47,690 bases of DNA, from the IMG/VR virus record IMGVR_UViG_3300025695_000022, positions 1 through 47,690 of that record; one strand, written 5' to 3'. Every line of letters begins with the position of its first letter. Positions within the stretch are counted from its first letter, which is position 1. This document shows, one piece after another, positions 1-8,629 of the stretch. Both the position numbers and the translations under genes were made by a program. Source of the stretch: a virus. The notes below the pieces were generated by a model. That model searched no databases. It saw only the letters and a list, made by a program, of their open reading frames with translations, and was not told where the DNA came from.

Positions 1-384
1 TATGGTTCAATCGCAACTCTAACCGACGCCGATCACGATGGTATTGGTCATATCAGTCCGTTATTAATTGCGTTCTTTTATAAATTTTGGCCTCGATTAT
101 TACACGAACGTAAGGTTAAAATTACAAGAACCCCTATAATGATTTCTACAAAGGGCAAAGAAACCAAATGGTTCTATACATACGAAGACGCAAGTTCCTT
201 CAAAACGAGTTCTACAAGCTGGAAACATAGATACATAAAAGGCTTAGGTTCCTTGACAGAAGAGGAATATGATGTTATAATAAACAATCCGGTCTATGAT
301 GTAGTAACTGTAGACGATGCGCAATATTTTAAAATGATGTTTGGCAAAGATAGCCAATTGAGAAAGGAATTTATGTATGCTTGA
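1..384 (+). CDS. 39: DNA topoisomerase II large subunit (gp39-like), C-terminal part
   Basis: The reading frame is open from base 1 and its start lies outside the window. It carries the TOPRIM signature DADHDG near the visible N-terminus, and the later segment RYIKGLGSLTEEEY matches the conserved KGLGS region of type II topoisomerases. In T4-like phages the large subunit supplies the ATPase and TOPRIM regions, and works with gp52 to relax DNA and support origin-dependent replication. Its end overlaps the start of gp52 by 8 bases, so the two subunits are probably translationally coupled. Only about 127 residues are visible, so whether the large subunit is split (as T4 39/60) cannot be seen. 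Family assignment is firm; the symbol follows T4 usage. Confidence 0.93.
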   Translation, partial: YGSIATLTDADHDGIGHISPLLIAFFYKFWPRLLHERKVKITRTPIMISTKGKETKWFYTYEDASSFKTSSTSWKHRYIKGLGSLTEEEYDVIINNPVYDVVTVDDAQYFKMMFGKDSQLRKEFMYA

Positions 385-1732
385 TTTAACAGAATTTGCT
401 TCTGACGATACAGTACAAAAGAATGATTACCCTATTAGTCATGTTGCTAATAATGAATGGCGATCGTTTGCTATGTACACCGTTGAGTCTCGAGCAATTC
501 CTAATATGATAGATGGGATGAAACCTGTACAACGGTTTTATGTTTACTCATCTATCCTCAACTCTAAAAAAGATTTCAAAAAAGTATCCGCAGTATCTGG
601 TATTATATCAGACTACGGTTATAACCACGGTGAAGCATCGGCCGCAGGTTCTGGTCAACTTATGGCCGCTGAATGGAATAATAATCTATGTTTGATTGAA
701 GGTCGTGGATCGTTTGGTACTCGACTTATTCAAGAAGCAGGTGCACCTCGTTATGTTTATACAAGGTTACACGAAAACTTTAGTACATATATTAAAGATT
801 TAGAATTATGCCCTGCGCATAGCGATCCTGAACACGAACCACCAGCATTCTATTTACCGGTTATTCCTTTGGTATTAGCAAATGGCACTAAAGGTATCGC
901 AACTGGTTTTGCTACAAATATATTACCACGTGATCCTGCTGATCTTAAACGTCGTTGTGTTGAATATATCGAAAACGATAAAATATCTCGTCGTCCTAAA
1001 GTTAAATTCCCTGAGTTTAGTGGAAAGGTTGAAAACGATTTAGAAGATAAAAACAAATACATTGTGTATGGTACCTTTAATAAGAAAAGTAAAACTGTAA
1101 TGGAAATTACTGAAGTACCATACGGATATGATCGTGAAGGCTATGTTAAAGTATTAGATAAACTTGAAGAAGACAACGATATTGCCGGATATGAAGATCT
1201 TTGTGATAAAACTGGTTTTAAATTTGAAGTTAAACTAAAGCAAGCAACGTCTGCTAATTGGAATGATGCTAAGATCGTACAAAAGTTTAAATTGTCTAAA
1301 TCGTTCGTTGAAAACCTTACAGTGATTGACCAACACGGAAAACTTCGCGAATATGACGATTCTCGTGAATTGATTAAAGACTTCTGTGATTACCGTATTG
1401 GAATTTTACAGAAACGCATCGAATTACGTCAACAAGAATATACTGAAGCGTCGAGATGGTTAAAAGTTAAAATGGAATTTATACAAGCGGTACTTGACGA
1501 TAAAATCGAGTTTAAAAATAAAACCAAGAAACAAGTAGGTGCACGAATCATTGCTACAACCACTGCGTTAGCTGATGATGTTGATCGTTTACTTCGTATT
1601 AATATTATGAGTTTAACTGATGAGATGGTAAAGGAATTGGCTAAGGAAATTAAACAATCAGAAAAAGAATTGAAATTTTGGAATAAAGAAACACCAAAAA
1701 ATCAATTCATATCCGATTTAGAAACGATTTAA
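377..1732 (+). CDS. 52: DNA topoisomerase II medium subunit (gp52-like)
   Basis: This 451-residue protein is close to T4 gp52 in length (about 442). It corresponds to the GyrA/ParC breakage-reunion subunit: the segment GAPRYVYTRL near residue 126 contains the expected active-site tyrosine after arginine, and PNMIDGMKPVQRF near residue 45 is the conserved winged-helix entry motif. A charged helical C-terminus follows. It acts with the gp39-type subunit just upstream, with an 8-base overlap. The gene ends convergently with a minus-strand fibre gene, and the two stop codons share the bases TTAA at 1729-1732. No terminator with a T-run is obvious at the junction. Confidence 0.95.
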   Translation: MLDLTEFASDDTVQKNDYPISHVANNEWRSFAMYTVESRAIPNMIDGMKPVQRFYVYSSILNSKKDFKKVSAVSGIISDYGYNHGEASAAGSGQLMAAEWNNNLCLIEGRGSFGTRLIQEAGAPRYVYTRLHENFSTYIKDLELCPAHSDPEHEPPAFYLPVIPLVLANGTKGIATGFATNILPRDPADLKRRCVEYIENDKISRRPKVKFPEFSGKVENDLEDKNKYIVYGTFNKKSKTVMEITEVPYGYDREGYVKVLDKLEEDNDIAGYEDLCDKTGFKFEVKLKQATSANWNDAKIVQKFKLSKSFVENLTVIDQHGKLREYDDSRELIKDFCDYRIGILQKRIELRQQEYTEASRWLKVKMEFIQAVLDDKIEFKNKTKKQVGARIIATTTALADDVDRLLRINIMSLTDEMVKELAKEIKQSEKELKFWNKETPKNQFISDLETI

Positions 1733-2949
1733 TCCAAATTTGTGTTGTGTGGTATTAATAAACTTGATTTTTTAATACCATCATTAATTATTGTTAGTTT
1801 AGGATCTAGCGTTGCATCTACTGCAGTTGCTATAGCTGTCTCATCCACAGTAATAGTTAATCCTGAAGTGTCGACAATTAATCCTGAAATGTCCACGAGT
1901 TGTCCAACAGTAGCACTAAGATCTACAGTTGTACCATTAGAGTTATCAGTTACTTTAACGGCACCCCTGATGGATATATTACCATCTGTGTTAGTTTCAT
2001 CCAGGGTTGCCTTTCCAGCCACGTACTCTACAGTTGCTATGTCACTTGGATCTTGTAGGTTCTTTATTAATAAACCACCAGAGTATCTTCTCACACTAGC
2101 TTGACAGGGACCGTTAGGGTTTAGATCTAAACAAGGTGAAGAGTTACCGGCGATGTTCGAATAACAGTCTATTAAGAACACATACTCGTTTATACCTACA
2201 TGCAAATGCCCTTCTAATCCACATTGCATGAAGTACCCATAGGCATTCGATAAATCACCAATATGACAAATATTAGATTCTGTTTCAGCCAGTTTCATAT
2301 CACCAGACAAGGTAAGGTTGTTAAAAACAGATCTATGTAAAGCTGCATAGGAACCATCATCTACATTTAAAAGAACATCTCTCGATTTACCATGATAGGT
2401 ATGAGGTGCGCTAACACCACTCATCGAGAATGGAGTATCTGTTACAGAATGTATAAGTATATCATCTATCCCGAAAGTACCCGATAATACACAAGCATCT
2501 CCTAAGTTATTGACTGGACGAGCAGGGGTTCCTATAGGATACTCAGTCCCTGCCTCACCATCTATATCAACATGTATGTAACCCTGGTAATCTACTACTT
2601 GGTCTACAGCGGTTTTTACAATACCGACATCTGAGTTATTAACTAAAGCCGTAGCGCCATTAAGGGTTATTATGGGGTTTTCGCCGTCATCGCTATATAT
2701 GTTAAAAGAGAAGACAACATTGATATTATCAATAACTATACGCCACCCGTTAGTCAAGAAATAGTAAGAAGGAGCAGTCTGCCCCTCAACTGTAGGATCG
2801 CCACCAATAGTACGGAGGGCTTGTGAGTACTTGAGGTTATCTCCTGTTACTACCCAATTTTTCCAAGATGAATAAAGGTCTTTGACGTCTACTTCAGTCA
2901 CACCTGTTACAGTGATACGTTTAGTGATGCCATTAAAAGTAAAAGCCAT
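1729..2949 (-). CDS. Fibre-like virion protein, 406 aa
   Basis: No named T4 homologue. The N-terminus (FNGITKRITVTGVTEVDVKDLYSSWKNW, given here only as its gist: a beta-rich opening, then the DLYSSWKNW helix and an IGGDP motif) resembles an opening found in many marine phage fibre or baseplate-attached proteins, recalled from family knowledge. The C-terminus has repeated TVDLSATVGQLVD/ SGLIVDTSGLTI-type short beta repeats, consistent with a trimeric fibre stalk, and little sign of an enzyme. A good Shine-Dalgarno (AAGGATATATA before ATG) supports the start. It is the last gene of the leftward structural block. Role in host attachment is inferred from composition and company. Confidence 0.65.
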   Translation of the reverse strand: MAFTFNGITKRITVTGVTEVDVKDLYSSWKNWVVTGDNLKYSQALRTIGGDPTVEGQTAPSYYFLTNGWRIVIDNINVVFSFNIYSDDGENPIITLNGATALVNNSDVGIVKTAVDQVVDYQGYIHVDIDGEAGTEYPIGTPARPVNNLGDACVLSGTFGIDDILIHSVTDTPFSMSGVSAPHTYHGKSRDVLLNVDDGSYAALHRSVFNNLTLSGDMKLAETESNICHIGDLSNAYGYFMQCGLEGHLHVGINEYVFLIDCYSNIAGNSSPCLDLNPNGPCQASVRRYSGGLLIKNLQDPSDIATVEYVAGKATLDETNTDGNISIRGAVKVTDNSNGTTVDLSATVGQLVDISGLIVDTSGLTITVDETAIATAVDATLDPKLTIINDGIKKSSLLIPHNTNLD

Positions 2950-2961
2950 TATATATCCTTC

Positions 2962-3162
2962 TTAGAGTTTCAAGGCGTAGATAGAGAAGTTAGGACACGA
3001 AATACTAACATACTCACCTTCTTCCTGCATTTTTGTTATATTAAACTCAATATGTCTGAATTTGAAGATGCGTGAATCTAAATCAACATCTAAAGTAATA
3101 CCTACTATTTCTCTATCCGTGCATGAGATTATTTTAATTAACATTTTTTGTTTCTCCCTCAA
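2962..3162 (-). CDS. Small hypothetical protein, 66 aa
   Basis: A 66-residue protein of unrecognised family between two large fibre-like genes, 12 bases upstream of the 406-aa gene and 25 bases downstream of the 430-aa gene. The alternating hydrophobic and polar pattern suggests a small beta-rich domain. No transmembrane segment or cysteine cluster is seen. The start is supported by GAGGGAGAAAC upstream of the ATG on the minus strand. Its placement inside the structural operon suggests a small virion component or an assembly helper, but nothing in the sequence decides this. Confidence 0.6.
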   Translation of the reverse strand: MREKQKMLIKIISCTDREIVGITLDVDLDSRIFKFRHIEFNITKMQEEGEYVSISCPNFSIYALKL

Positions 3163-3187
3163 TTACGGTTTACCGCAACGTTATATA

Positions 3188-4480
3188 TTATATATTAGAA
3201 TAGTTACGTTCTAGTGCAGATACAAGAGCTATTGAATTTTCAATAGTACGTGCAATAGTACCTGTAGCTGAAACATATTGTGCGTTATTGAGACCGATAG
3301 CGACAAGTGTCACATCCTTATCAATTCCTGTGCCACCACCTGCCGTGTCACCGTCATAGTCATATGAGAATGTAACAGTAGCTCCTGTGATGTTACCTGT
3401 AATAGGATTACCATCAGCGTCATCAACAGTAGTTGCAGAAGAAGTACCAAAGTTATCGCTATAGTACATACGATAAATAGCTGACCCATCGCTAACTAAG
3501 TTAGAGTTAAATGATATAGTACCTGCCGCAACAAATGGGAATGTACGCTTTGTGCCTGAAGTATCTGTGAACTCTAAACGGTTGACATCTGTTGTTTGGA
3601 AGTTATCAATGTAAACACCGGTCGAGGTGACCAAAGTATCTCCTACAAACGCAAGCAATTCGTTAGCAGTCTGACCTACGGTGGTCGATAAGGTGTCTAT
3701 GGTTGTTGATTTACGTAGTAAGCTTTGGATAGCCATGTAGATATCTTCAGCAGTTTTATCGTTACCATCAATGATAACATCAAAGTTACGCGTGACACCA
3801 CCGATATCTCTTGTAGTGGCACCATAAGTTAATGTTACACCGTATGCATCAACGGTCACGTCACTTTCCGTAACCTTGAGATCACTTTGGTTGGATAGTG
3901 GGAATCGGTAAGTCTGATAAGTCATATGACTAACACCGATGTCATCTAAACTTGCACTTGCGTAAGTCTTAGCTTGCTCTCTTACAAACATCTTGAGGAA
4001 GCTACGGTAATCGAAGTCACCATTATCTGCATCGCCAAATACTTTAACTGCTTGGTTAACTGGGCCTGTTATTATGATATCAGTGGATGCACCATCTACT
4101 ACTTGTTGGTAATAGACCTGATCTGAAGCACCAAGAGAACCCAAGGTTATAAGACCTGCATACTCTTCTGCAGAAGAACCATCATCGTTCTTTACTGCAA
4201 AACCTGCACTACGGATAAGATTAACTGTTGTAGTATCAGCAGGCTTCCACCCATTGATAAACTCAAACTGCTCAGATGTGATAGCAATCATAGGGAAAGG
4301 ATAGCGGATAAGAGTGTTATCGTTTTTCCATTCTTCCTTGATAAAAGAGTATAATGTTTGTAGTGTAACACCATCTGACGAAAGGTTACCTGCTACTAAG
4401 AGTTGTATTGTTTTGTTAGCAGTGTCAAACACCACCTCTGTTGCTTGATTCAGGTTATCTGGATCTGTTATCAATGCCAT
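3188..4480 (-). CDS. Fibre-like virion protein, 430 aa
   Basis: A 430-residue protein without enzyme motifs. The N-terminal third contains the segments YSFIKEEWKND and FPMIAITSEQFEFINGW, characteristic (from memory of marine phage genomes) of a conserved structural protein family found next to tail-fibre genes. The remainder is rich in T, S, D, G and V, typical of beta-structured fibre or baseplate decoration proteins. It shares the opening MALI with the 876-aa protein just upstream, and the two are 12 bases apart with clear Shine-Dalgarno sites (AAGGAGAAACAAAA here), so they are co-transcribed. Exact position in the virion is unknown. Confidence 0.65.
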   Translation of the reverse strand: MALITDPDNLNQATEVVFDTANKTIQLLVAGNLSSDGVTLQTLYSFIKEEWKNDNTLIRYPFPMIAITSEQFEFINGWKPADTTTVNLIRSAGFAVKNDDGSSAEEYAGLITLGSLGASDQVYYQQVVDGASTDIIITGPVNQAVKVFGDADNGDFDYRSFLKMFVREQAKTYASASLDDIGVSHMTYQTYRFPLSNQSDLKVTESDVTVDAYGVTLTYGATTRDIGGVTRNFDVIIDGNDKTAEDIYMAIQSLLRKSTTIDTLSTTVGQTANELLAFVGDTLVTSTGVYIDNFQTTDVNRLEFTDTSGTKRTFPFVAAGTISFNSNLVSDGSAIYRMYYSDNFGTSSATTVDDADGNPITGNITGATVTFSYDYDGDTAGGGTGIDKDVTLVAIGLNNAQYVSATGTIARTIENSIALVSALERNYSNI

Positions 4481-4492
4481 TTTTGTTTCTCC

Positions 4493-7123
4493 TTAAGGAT
4501 TGATATATGCTCTATCCAGCTGCTGGAAGACAGTCAGAACGGAACTGTTTGGTTGGGTTGTAAAGTCAATCAACCTCGGTGAGGTTGTGTATTCTTGACT
4601 GTGAATAACTATATAATGATCCTCTGGCGTTATGAAGGTATAACCTAAAGTAACCGAGGAACCTGTTGAAGACTCTACAGCTGCTACTTCTGTATCGTCT
4701 GAAGTCTTATACATTCTAACCTCAGTGCCAGGATTAATACCCTTGATCTCCACTGTGGATTGAATACCATTAGCGTCAATAGTTTGAACACCTAAAGTTA
4801 CACCGTCTTGAGTGTAGAAGTAGTCAGTAGTTCTTATCTTATCAAACCCATTTCCAGAACTTATGATTCCTGTTGAGCTTATGAATAAACTATTAGGCGC
4901 ACCTACTAGAGTTGTCAAAATTGCACTTGCCACATCTAAGGTGTAATCTAGACTTGTTGACCCCGCTGCTGCTGGATGCCAGCTATAGATACTTCCGTTA
5001 GCTATAGTTGCCCATCCATGATAACCCTCAGCATCTGGGCTGGGTAGAGTTTGATAGACTGCGCCTGTGAAGTCAGACGCTACAAGTTCGTTAGCCGTGG
5101 CAGTTGTTAATATAGTATATTTATTGGTAGCACCAGAGGCTAGGAAGACGGTGTTGTCATCTATCCACTTCATGCTAATACCTTGCGCCCTAACATACTG
5201 ACTTGAACCGGTTAGGGTAGTATCATGTGCGCCTGATACTTCAGAAGCTGCTTGGAAGTAATCAAAACCACCTGCGGTTGACATATCCCAAGCTGTTGAA
5301 CAATAAGCTCTACGGCAATAAAAGGCGCCTGAGTTATTTTGAAACTTGTAAACGTAATGACCATCGTTAGACCATGCGTGTTGGTAACCTGTGAATTGTC
5401 CCCAACCATTACCTGAACCGCTTTGCGTTAGCGTTACATCACCTGCTGGTAAAGTGTAAGGTGTGGTTAATTGGTAGTAATACCAAGCACCAGACGAGTC
5501 ATTTTGGACAAATATGTGTTCACCGTGAGTAATACTTATGTGGCTAAAACTACCGCCTGTGCTAGGAAGTTTCTTAACGCTACCTTTAGTAGCTGTAGTT
5601 ATATCAAAAGGAGTGCTTAATGTGAAGTCAACCAAATAGCCACCACCATCTGAACCCGAGTGGAACGCCCATATCATCTTGGTTCCATCAGTGCTTATGT
5701 TTACGTCCTTCAAGAACAAACCACCCCAAGTACCATATCCAGAAAACTCTGAACTACTGAAGTTTATTACATGGTTTTCAACTAAAGAAGTAGGAGTAAC
5801 TGTTGAGCTATATCCTGAACTTGCCTCACTACCCGGAGTTTCGCCAACTGGAGTTGTGTAAGTGTTATCGAAGAATGTTACAGTGTTTGTAAAGTCTCCG
5901 AAGTAAACAGAATAACTACCGAAATCAAGTGTATCATTATCTACAGTTACGAAATCTAAAAGTGCTTCCTCTACATCCGGCGCAGCGTATTGGTAATACT
6001 TTAACATATCGTATAAATCTGCGGTAGACGTAGCTTGTGTAGTTGATTCTATTTGTGCTAAAGTCTTTGTTATATTAAGGTCATCGAACAACACGGTAGT
6101 TGCTTTTAAAGCATTAACATCTGTAGCGTCAGGAACACTGAAAGTAGTGCTCTGAGCTTGATAACCATACATGATAGTATTAACCGTATAAGAAGGCTCT
6201 GTAACTACAGTGAGTGACCCTACACCTTGTGTGAACTGTAATAACTCTGCTTCGTTAGTTGCGCCAGTTAAATCAAACTCATTCTGGCCTGATTTACTAA
6301 TAAGGGATCTAACATTTGAAACGGGATTACCTGATGTATCGAAGAACGTATTACCCCAAGTACGGTAAACTTCAAGAGGTGATGTGTCTGGTGCTGAGGT
6401 TTTCTCTATTCTTCCAATAGGATCTATTAACTTAAGTATTGAGTCCTTTCTTAGGTTGGGAGCTACGTCATTTCTTAAATTTACTACATCCACCCCAGAT
6501 ACTTTAAGACCTCTATAAGTGTAACGGTATATACCATCACCTTGTGGACTAAACTCTGGATAAGCAAAGGTCATTTCTACTTTAAGAGGTTGTGTGCCTT
6601 CAATGGAGATATCGTTAAAAGTATTACCCTCTTCACCAAACGCTAGTTGACGAGTGTCCATTTCAAATACTAGCCCATCTATGTTAGCATTTGATGCATT
6701 AAATAAAGTACGCACACCTGTACCTGGAGGAAACTGAAGTACGCAAGGTCTGCCGTATTCGTCTCTTTCAAATGTACATTCTTGAAGTGCATGAGCGTCA
6801 AATGCAGAATCTTGGTAACAAGTCCAAGTACAACCTTTAAATACGGCTTGTGACTTTCCTCCCCAACGAGGATATATAGTAGGATCACCTGAATTAAAGT
6901 AGTGATCGAATGGTAATATCTTTGCCGTATCTGTTTCTATAAAATGGCATCGAGTGAAAGTGGTAGTACATCCATCGGCTACCTTTAAGATACCACCATC
7001 TTTAGATACAATTGTGGCGTCATAGAGATCGTCTATACCACTACCAAGCTCTACGATAGCAGTTACTTCATACAGGCTATCGTGTATCTTAGTGACACCT
7101 GTTACTGTTTCAATTAATGCCAT
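4493..7123 (-). CDS. Large fibre-like protein with beta-helix start and propeller-like middle, 876 aa
   Basis: The largest protein of the leftward block. Residues about 30-210 read like a right-handed beta-helix (short repeated turns with TTFTRCHF, VFKGCTWTCY, LQECTF). Residues about 450-720 contain several repeats combining a 'TDGTKM / NDGHYV' turn with 'STPFDITTATKG' or 'STAWDMSTAGG', a pattern that resembles blades of a beta-propeller. The last ~130 residues are again beta-rich. It is probably a receptor-binding or fibre protein; the propeller suggests glycan binding, which is inference. The start is supported by AGAGAGGAATGTAA before the ATG. It lies directly after the acidic repeat protein (no spacer), implying coupled translation. 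Confidence 0.65.
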   Translation of the reverse strand: MALIETVTGVTKIHDSLYEVTAIVELGSGIDDLYDATIVSKDGGILKVADGCTTTFTRCHFIETDTAKILPFDHYFNSGDPTIYPRWGGKSQAVFKGCTWTCYQDSAFDAHALQECTFERDEYGRPCVLQFPPGTGVRTLFNASNANIDGLVFEMDTRQLAFGEEGNTFNDISIEGTQPLKVEMTFAYPEFSPQGDGIYRYTYRGLKVSGVDVVNLRNDVAPNLRKDSILKLIDPIGRIEKTSAPDTSPLEVYRTWGNTFFDTSGNPVSNVRSLISKSGQNEFDLTGATNEAELLQFTQGVGSLTVVTEPSYTVNTIMYGYQAQSTTFSVPDATDVNALKATTVLFDDLNITKTLAQIESTTQATSTADLYDMLKYYQYAAPDVEEALLDFVTVDNDTLDFGSYSVYFGDFTNTVTFFDNTYTTPVGETPGSEASSGYSSTVTPTSLVENHVINFSSSEFSGYGTWGGLFLKDVNISTDGTKMIWAFHSGSDGGGYLVDFTLSTPFDITTATKGSVKKLPSTGGSFSHISITHGEHIFVQNDSSGAWYYYQLTTPYTLPAGDVTLTQSGSGNGWGQFTGYQHAWSNDGHYVYKFQNNSGAFYCRRAYCSTAWDMSTAGGFDYFQAASEVSGAHDTTLTGSSQYVRAQGISMKWIDDNTVFLASGATNKYTILTTATANELVASDFTGAVYQTLPSPDAEGYHGWATIANGSIYSWHPAAAGSTSLDYTLDVASAILTTLVGAPNSLFISSTGIISSGNGFDKIRTTDYFYTQDGVTLGVQTIDANGIQSTVEIKGINPGTEVRMYKTSDDTEVAAVESSTGSSVTLGYTFITPEDHYIVIHSQEYTTSPRLIDFTTQPNSSVLTVFQQLDRAYINP

Positions 7124-8569
7124 TTACATTCCTCTCTTTACAACAATATTCGACAATACACCATTCACATAAGATCTATAGAAAGAATCTTGTAAATCGT
7201 TAGTATTCGGCACTAATCTGTATAACGTCATGTTTTTTGTGTATGTATATTGATAAACATCACCTTGCTCAATACTATCTATTAATACTGGAGGCGTTAC
7301 GAAATTTGCGGCATAATCAATCCATTTCTTTATATCATCGCCACCGCCGCCAAGTGTTGATAATTGAGTTTGTACCTTATTAATAAAATCAGAATAACGT
7401 CTATTGAATTCTTTTAATGTAACAAACTTTTGATCTAAAGGTTCAAGAGAATCTTTAGAATCTTCGCTAGTTAATTTTCCAGCGAGTTCTTGTATTCTAT
7501 TAATGGAAGGAACTATTTCTTCTTGTATAGATTCAGCTTCTTCCATCGTTGAAACCGTTTCCATTTCTTTAGTTGCTTCGCTCAACTCAGACATTAATGA
7601 TTTGAATTCATCAATAGCACTTACTTGATCTGCGTCTTCTTCAAATGTTGTTTCTTGTGTTACTTCGCTAGATTTATCTAAAGTTTCTTCAAACGTTGTT
7701 TCTTGTTCGACGTTTTCTCCAATCGCCAATTCGCTTAACTCAGACATTAACGATTTTAATTCATCAAGTGCACTTGCTTGTTCTGAGTCTTCTTGATGTA
7801 TTTCTTCGGATATTATTTCTTCTTGTTCAGTATCTTCTTCGGATATTATTTCTTCTTGTTCAACATCTTCTTCGGATATTATTTCTTCTTGTTCGACATC
7901 TTCTTCTTTCTCGACGTTTTCTTCAACTTTAATTTCTTCGGATACTGCATTATTTAGCTCAGCCATTAGCAATTTGAATTCGTCTATGGCACTTACTTGT
8001 TCTTCAACTACTTCTTCAGATGCTGCCTTATTCAACTCAGACATTAATAATTTGAATTCATCCATAGCACTTACTTGCGTAACTACTTCTTCAGGAATTT
8101 CTTCTTCAACTATTATTTCTTCAGGAGCTTCTTCAAGAATTTCTTCTTCAACTACTATTTCTTCAGGAGCTTCTTCAAGAATTTCTTCTTCAACTACTGT
8201 TTCTTCTTCAACTACTTCTTCAGGAATTTCTTCTTCAACTACTTGTTCTTCAACTACTTCTTCAGATGCTGCCTTATTCAACTCAGACATTAATGATTTG
8301 AATTCATCCATAGCGCTTGCTTGGGCAACGACTTCTTCAGGAATTTCTTCTTGCGTAGACTCAGCTTCTACAGGAGCTTCTTCTTGTATATAAGTACTTG
8401 GGTCTTCAATTACGATTTCTTTTTTGTAAGATAACCTATCTGCTAAAGATTGAATGTCAAATATGGCATCTGGCGGACGAACCACTAGTGGTTCTTTTTC
8501 TTCTTGCTTTTTTAAAGAAACACCAGCCTCTTTTAACATTTTTGTTAATTGAGATAAACTTTCGTTCAT
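7124..8569 (-). CDS. Glu-rich repeat protein with conserved virion-like C-terminus, 481 aa
   Basis: Residues about 60-340 are extremely Glu/Val/Ile rich and hold five copies of a module reading (A/V)SA(M/I/L)DE(F/L)K(S/L)LM(S/A)EL, separated by acidic linkers such as EEEIPEEVV and three tandem copies of an 11-residue DVEQEEIISEE-type unit. The modules look like amphipathic helices spaced on an acidic rod. The last ~120 residues are different: a helix, a GGGG hinge, then a compact domain ending in YVNGVLSNIVVKRG. The layout suggests a head- or fibre-associated scaffold or a long flexible virion protein; function is not recognised. Strongly repetitive DNA makes copy-number variation likely. Confidence 0.65.
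   Translation of the reverse strand: MNESLSQLTKMLKEAGVSLKKQEEKEPLVVRPPDAIFDIQSLADRLSYKKEIVIEDPSTYIQEEAPVEAESTQEEIPEEVVAQASAMDEFKSLMSELNKAASEEVVEEQVVEEEIPEEVVEEETVVEEEILEEAPEEIVVEEEILEEAPEEIIVEEEIPEEVVTQVSAMDEFKLLMSELNKAASEEVVEEQVSAIDEFKLLMAELNNAVSEEIKVEENVEKEEDVEQEEIISEEDVEQEEIISEEDTEQEEIISEEIHQEDSEQASALDELKSLMSELSELAIGENVEQETTFEETLDKSSEVTQETTFEEDADQVSAIDEFKSLMSELSEATKEMETVSTMEEAESIQEEIVPSINRIQELAGKLTSEDSKDSLEPLDQKFVTLKEFNRRYSDFINKVQTQLSTLGGGGDDIKKWIDYAANFVTPPVLIDSIEQGDVYQYTYTKNMTLYRLVPNTNDLQDSFYRSYVNGVLSNIVVKRGM
7802..7900 (+). repeat. Three tandem 33-bp repeats inside the acidic repeat gene
   Basis: Units 7802-7834, 7835-7867 and 7868-7900 are identical except at a few positions near each 3' end (AGTATC, AACATC, GACATC). 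Each encodes one 11-residue acidic unit on the minus strand. The near-identity of the DNA, not just the protein, suggests recent expansion by slippage or unequal recombination. Confidence 0.9.
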
Positions 8570-8629
8570 TAGATTACCTATGATTTATTTGTTTATTATT
8601 TATTTAAACAGTATTTATTTTATTTGTTA

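Noticed and set aside
1750-1780. 8-bp inverted repeat TGGTATTA / TAATACCA as a terminator for gp52
   Set aside because: AT-rich stem with a 15-base loop and no T-run after it on the plus strand; it lies in coding sequence.
1742-2104. Plus-strand frame downstream of gp52
   Set aside because: It lies antisense to the well-supported fibre gene with a Shine-Dalgarno; it has none itself.
7802-7900. Regular repeats as a CRISPR array
   Set aside because: Units are directly adjacent without spacers, are multiples of three and encode protein repeats.
7696-8393. Several plus-strand frames opposite the acidic repeat gene
   Set aside because: They are low-complexity Ser/Phe/Leu shadows of the Glu-rich repeats on the minus strand, with no ribosome site or sensible product.
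8597-8619. Two AATAAATA elements on the minus strand before the repeat gene as late promoters
   Set aside because: One base from consensus in a very AT-rich gap and too close together to be convincing.
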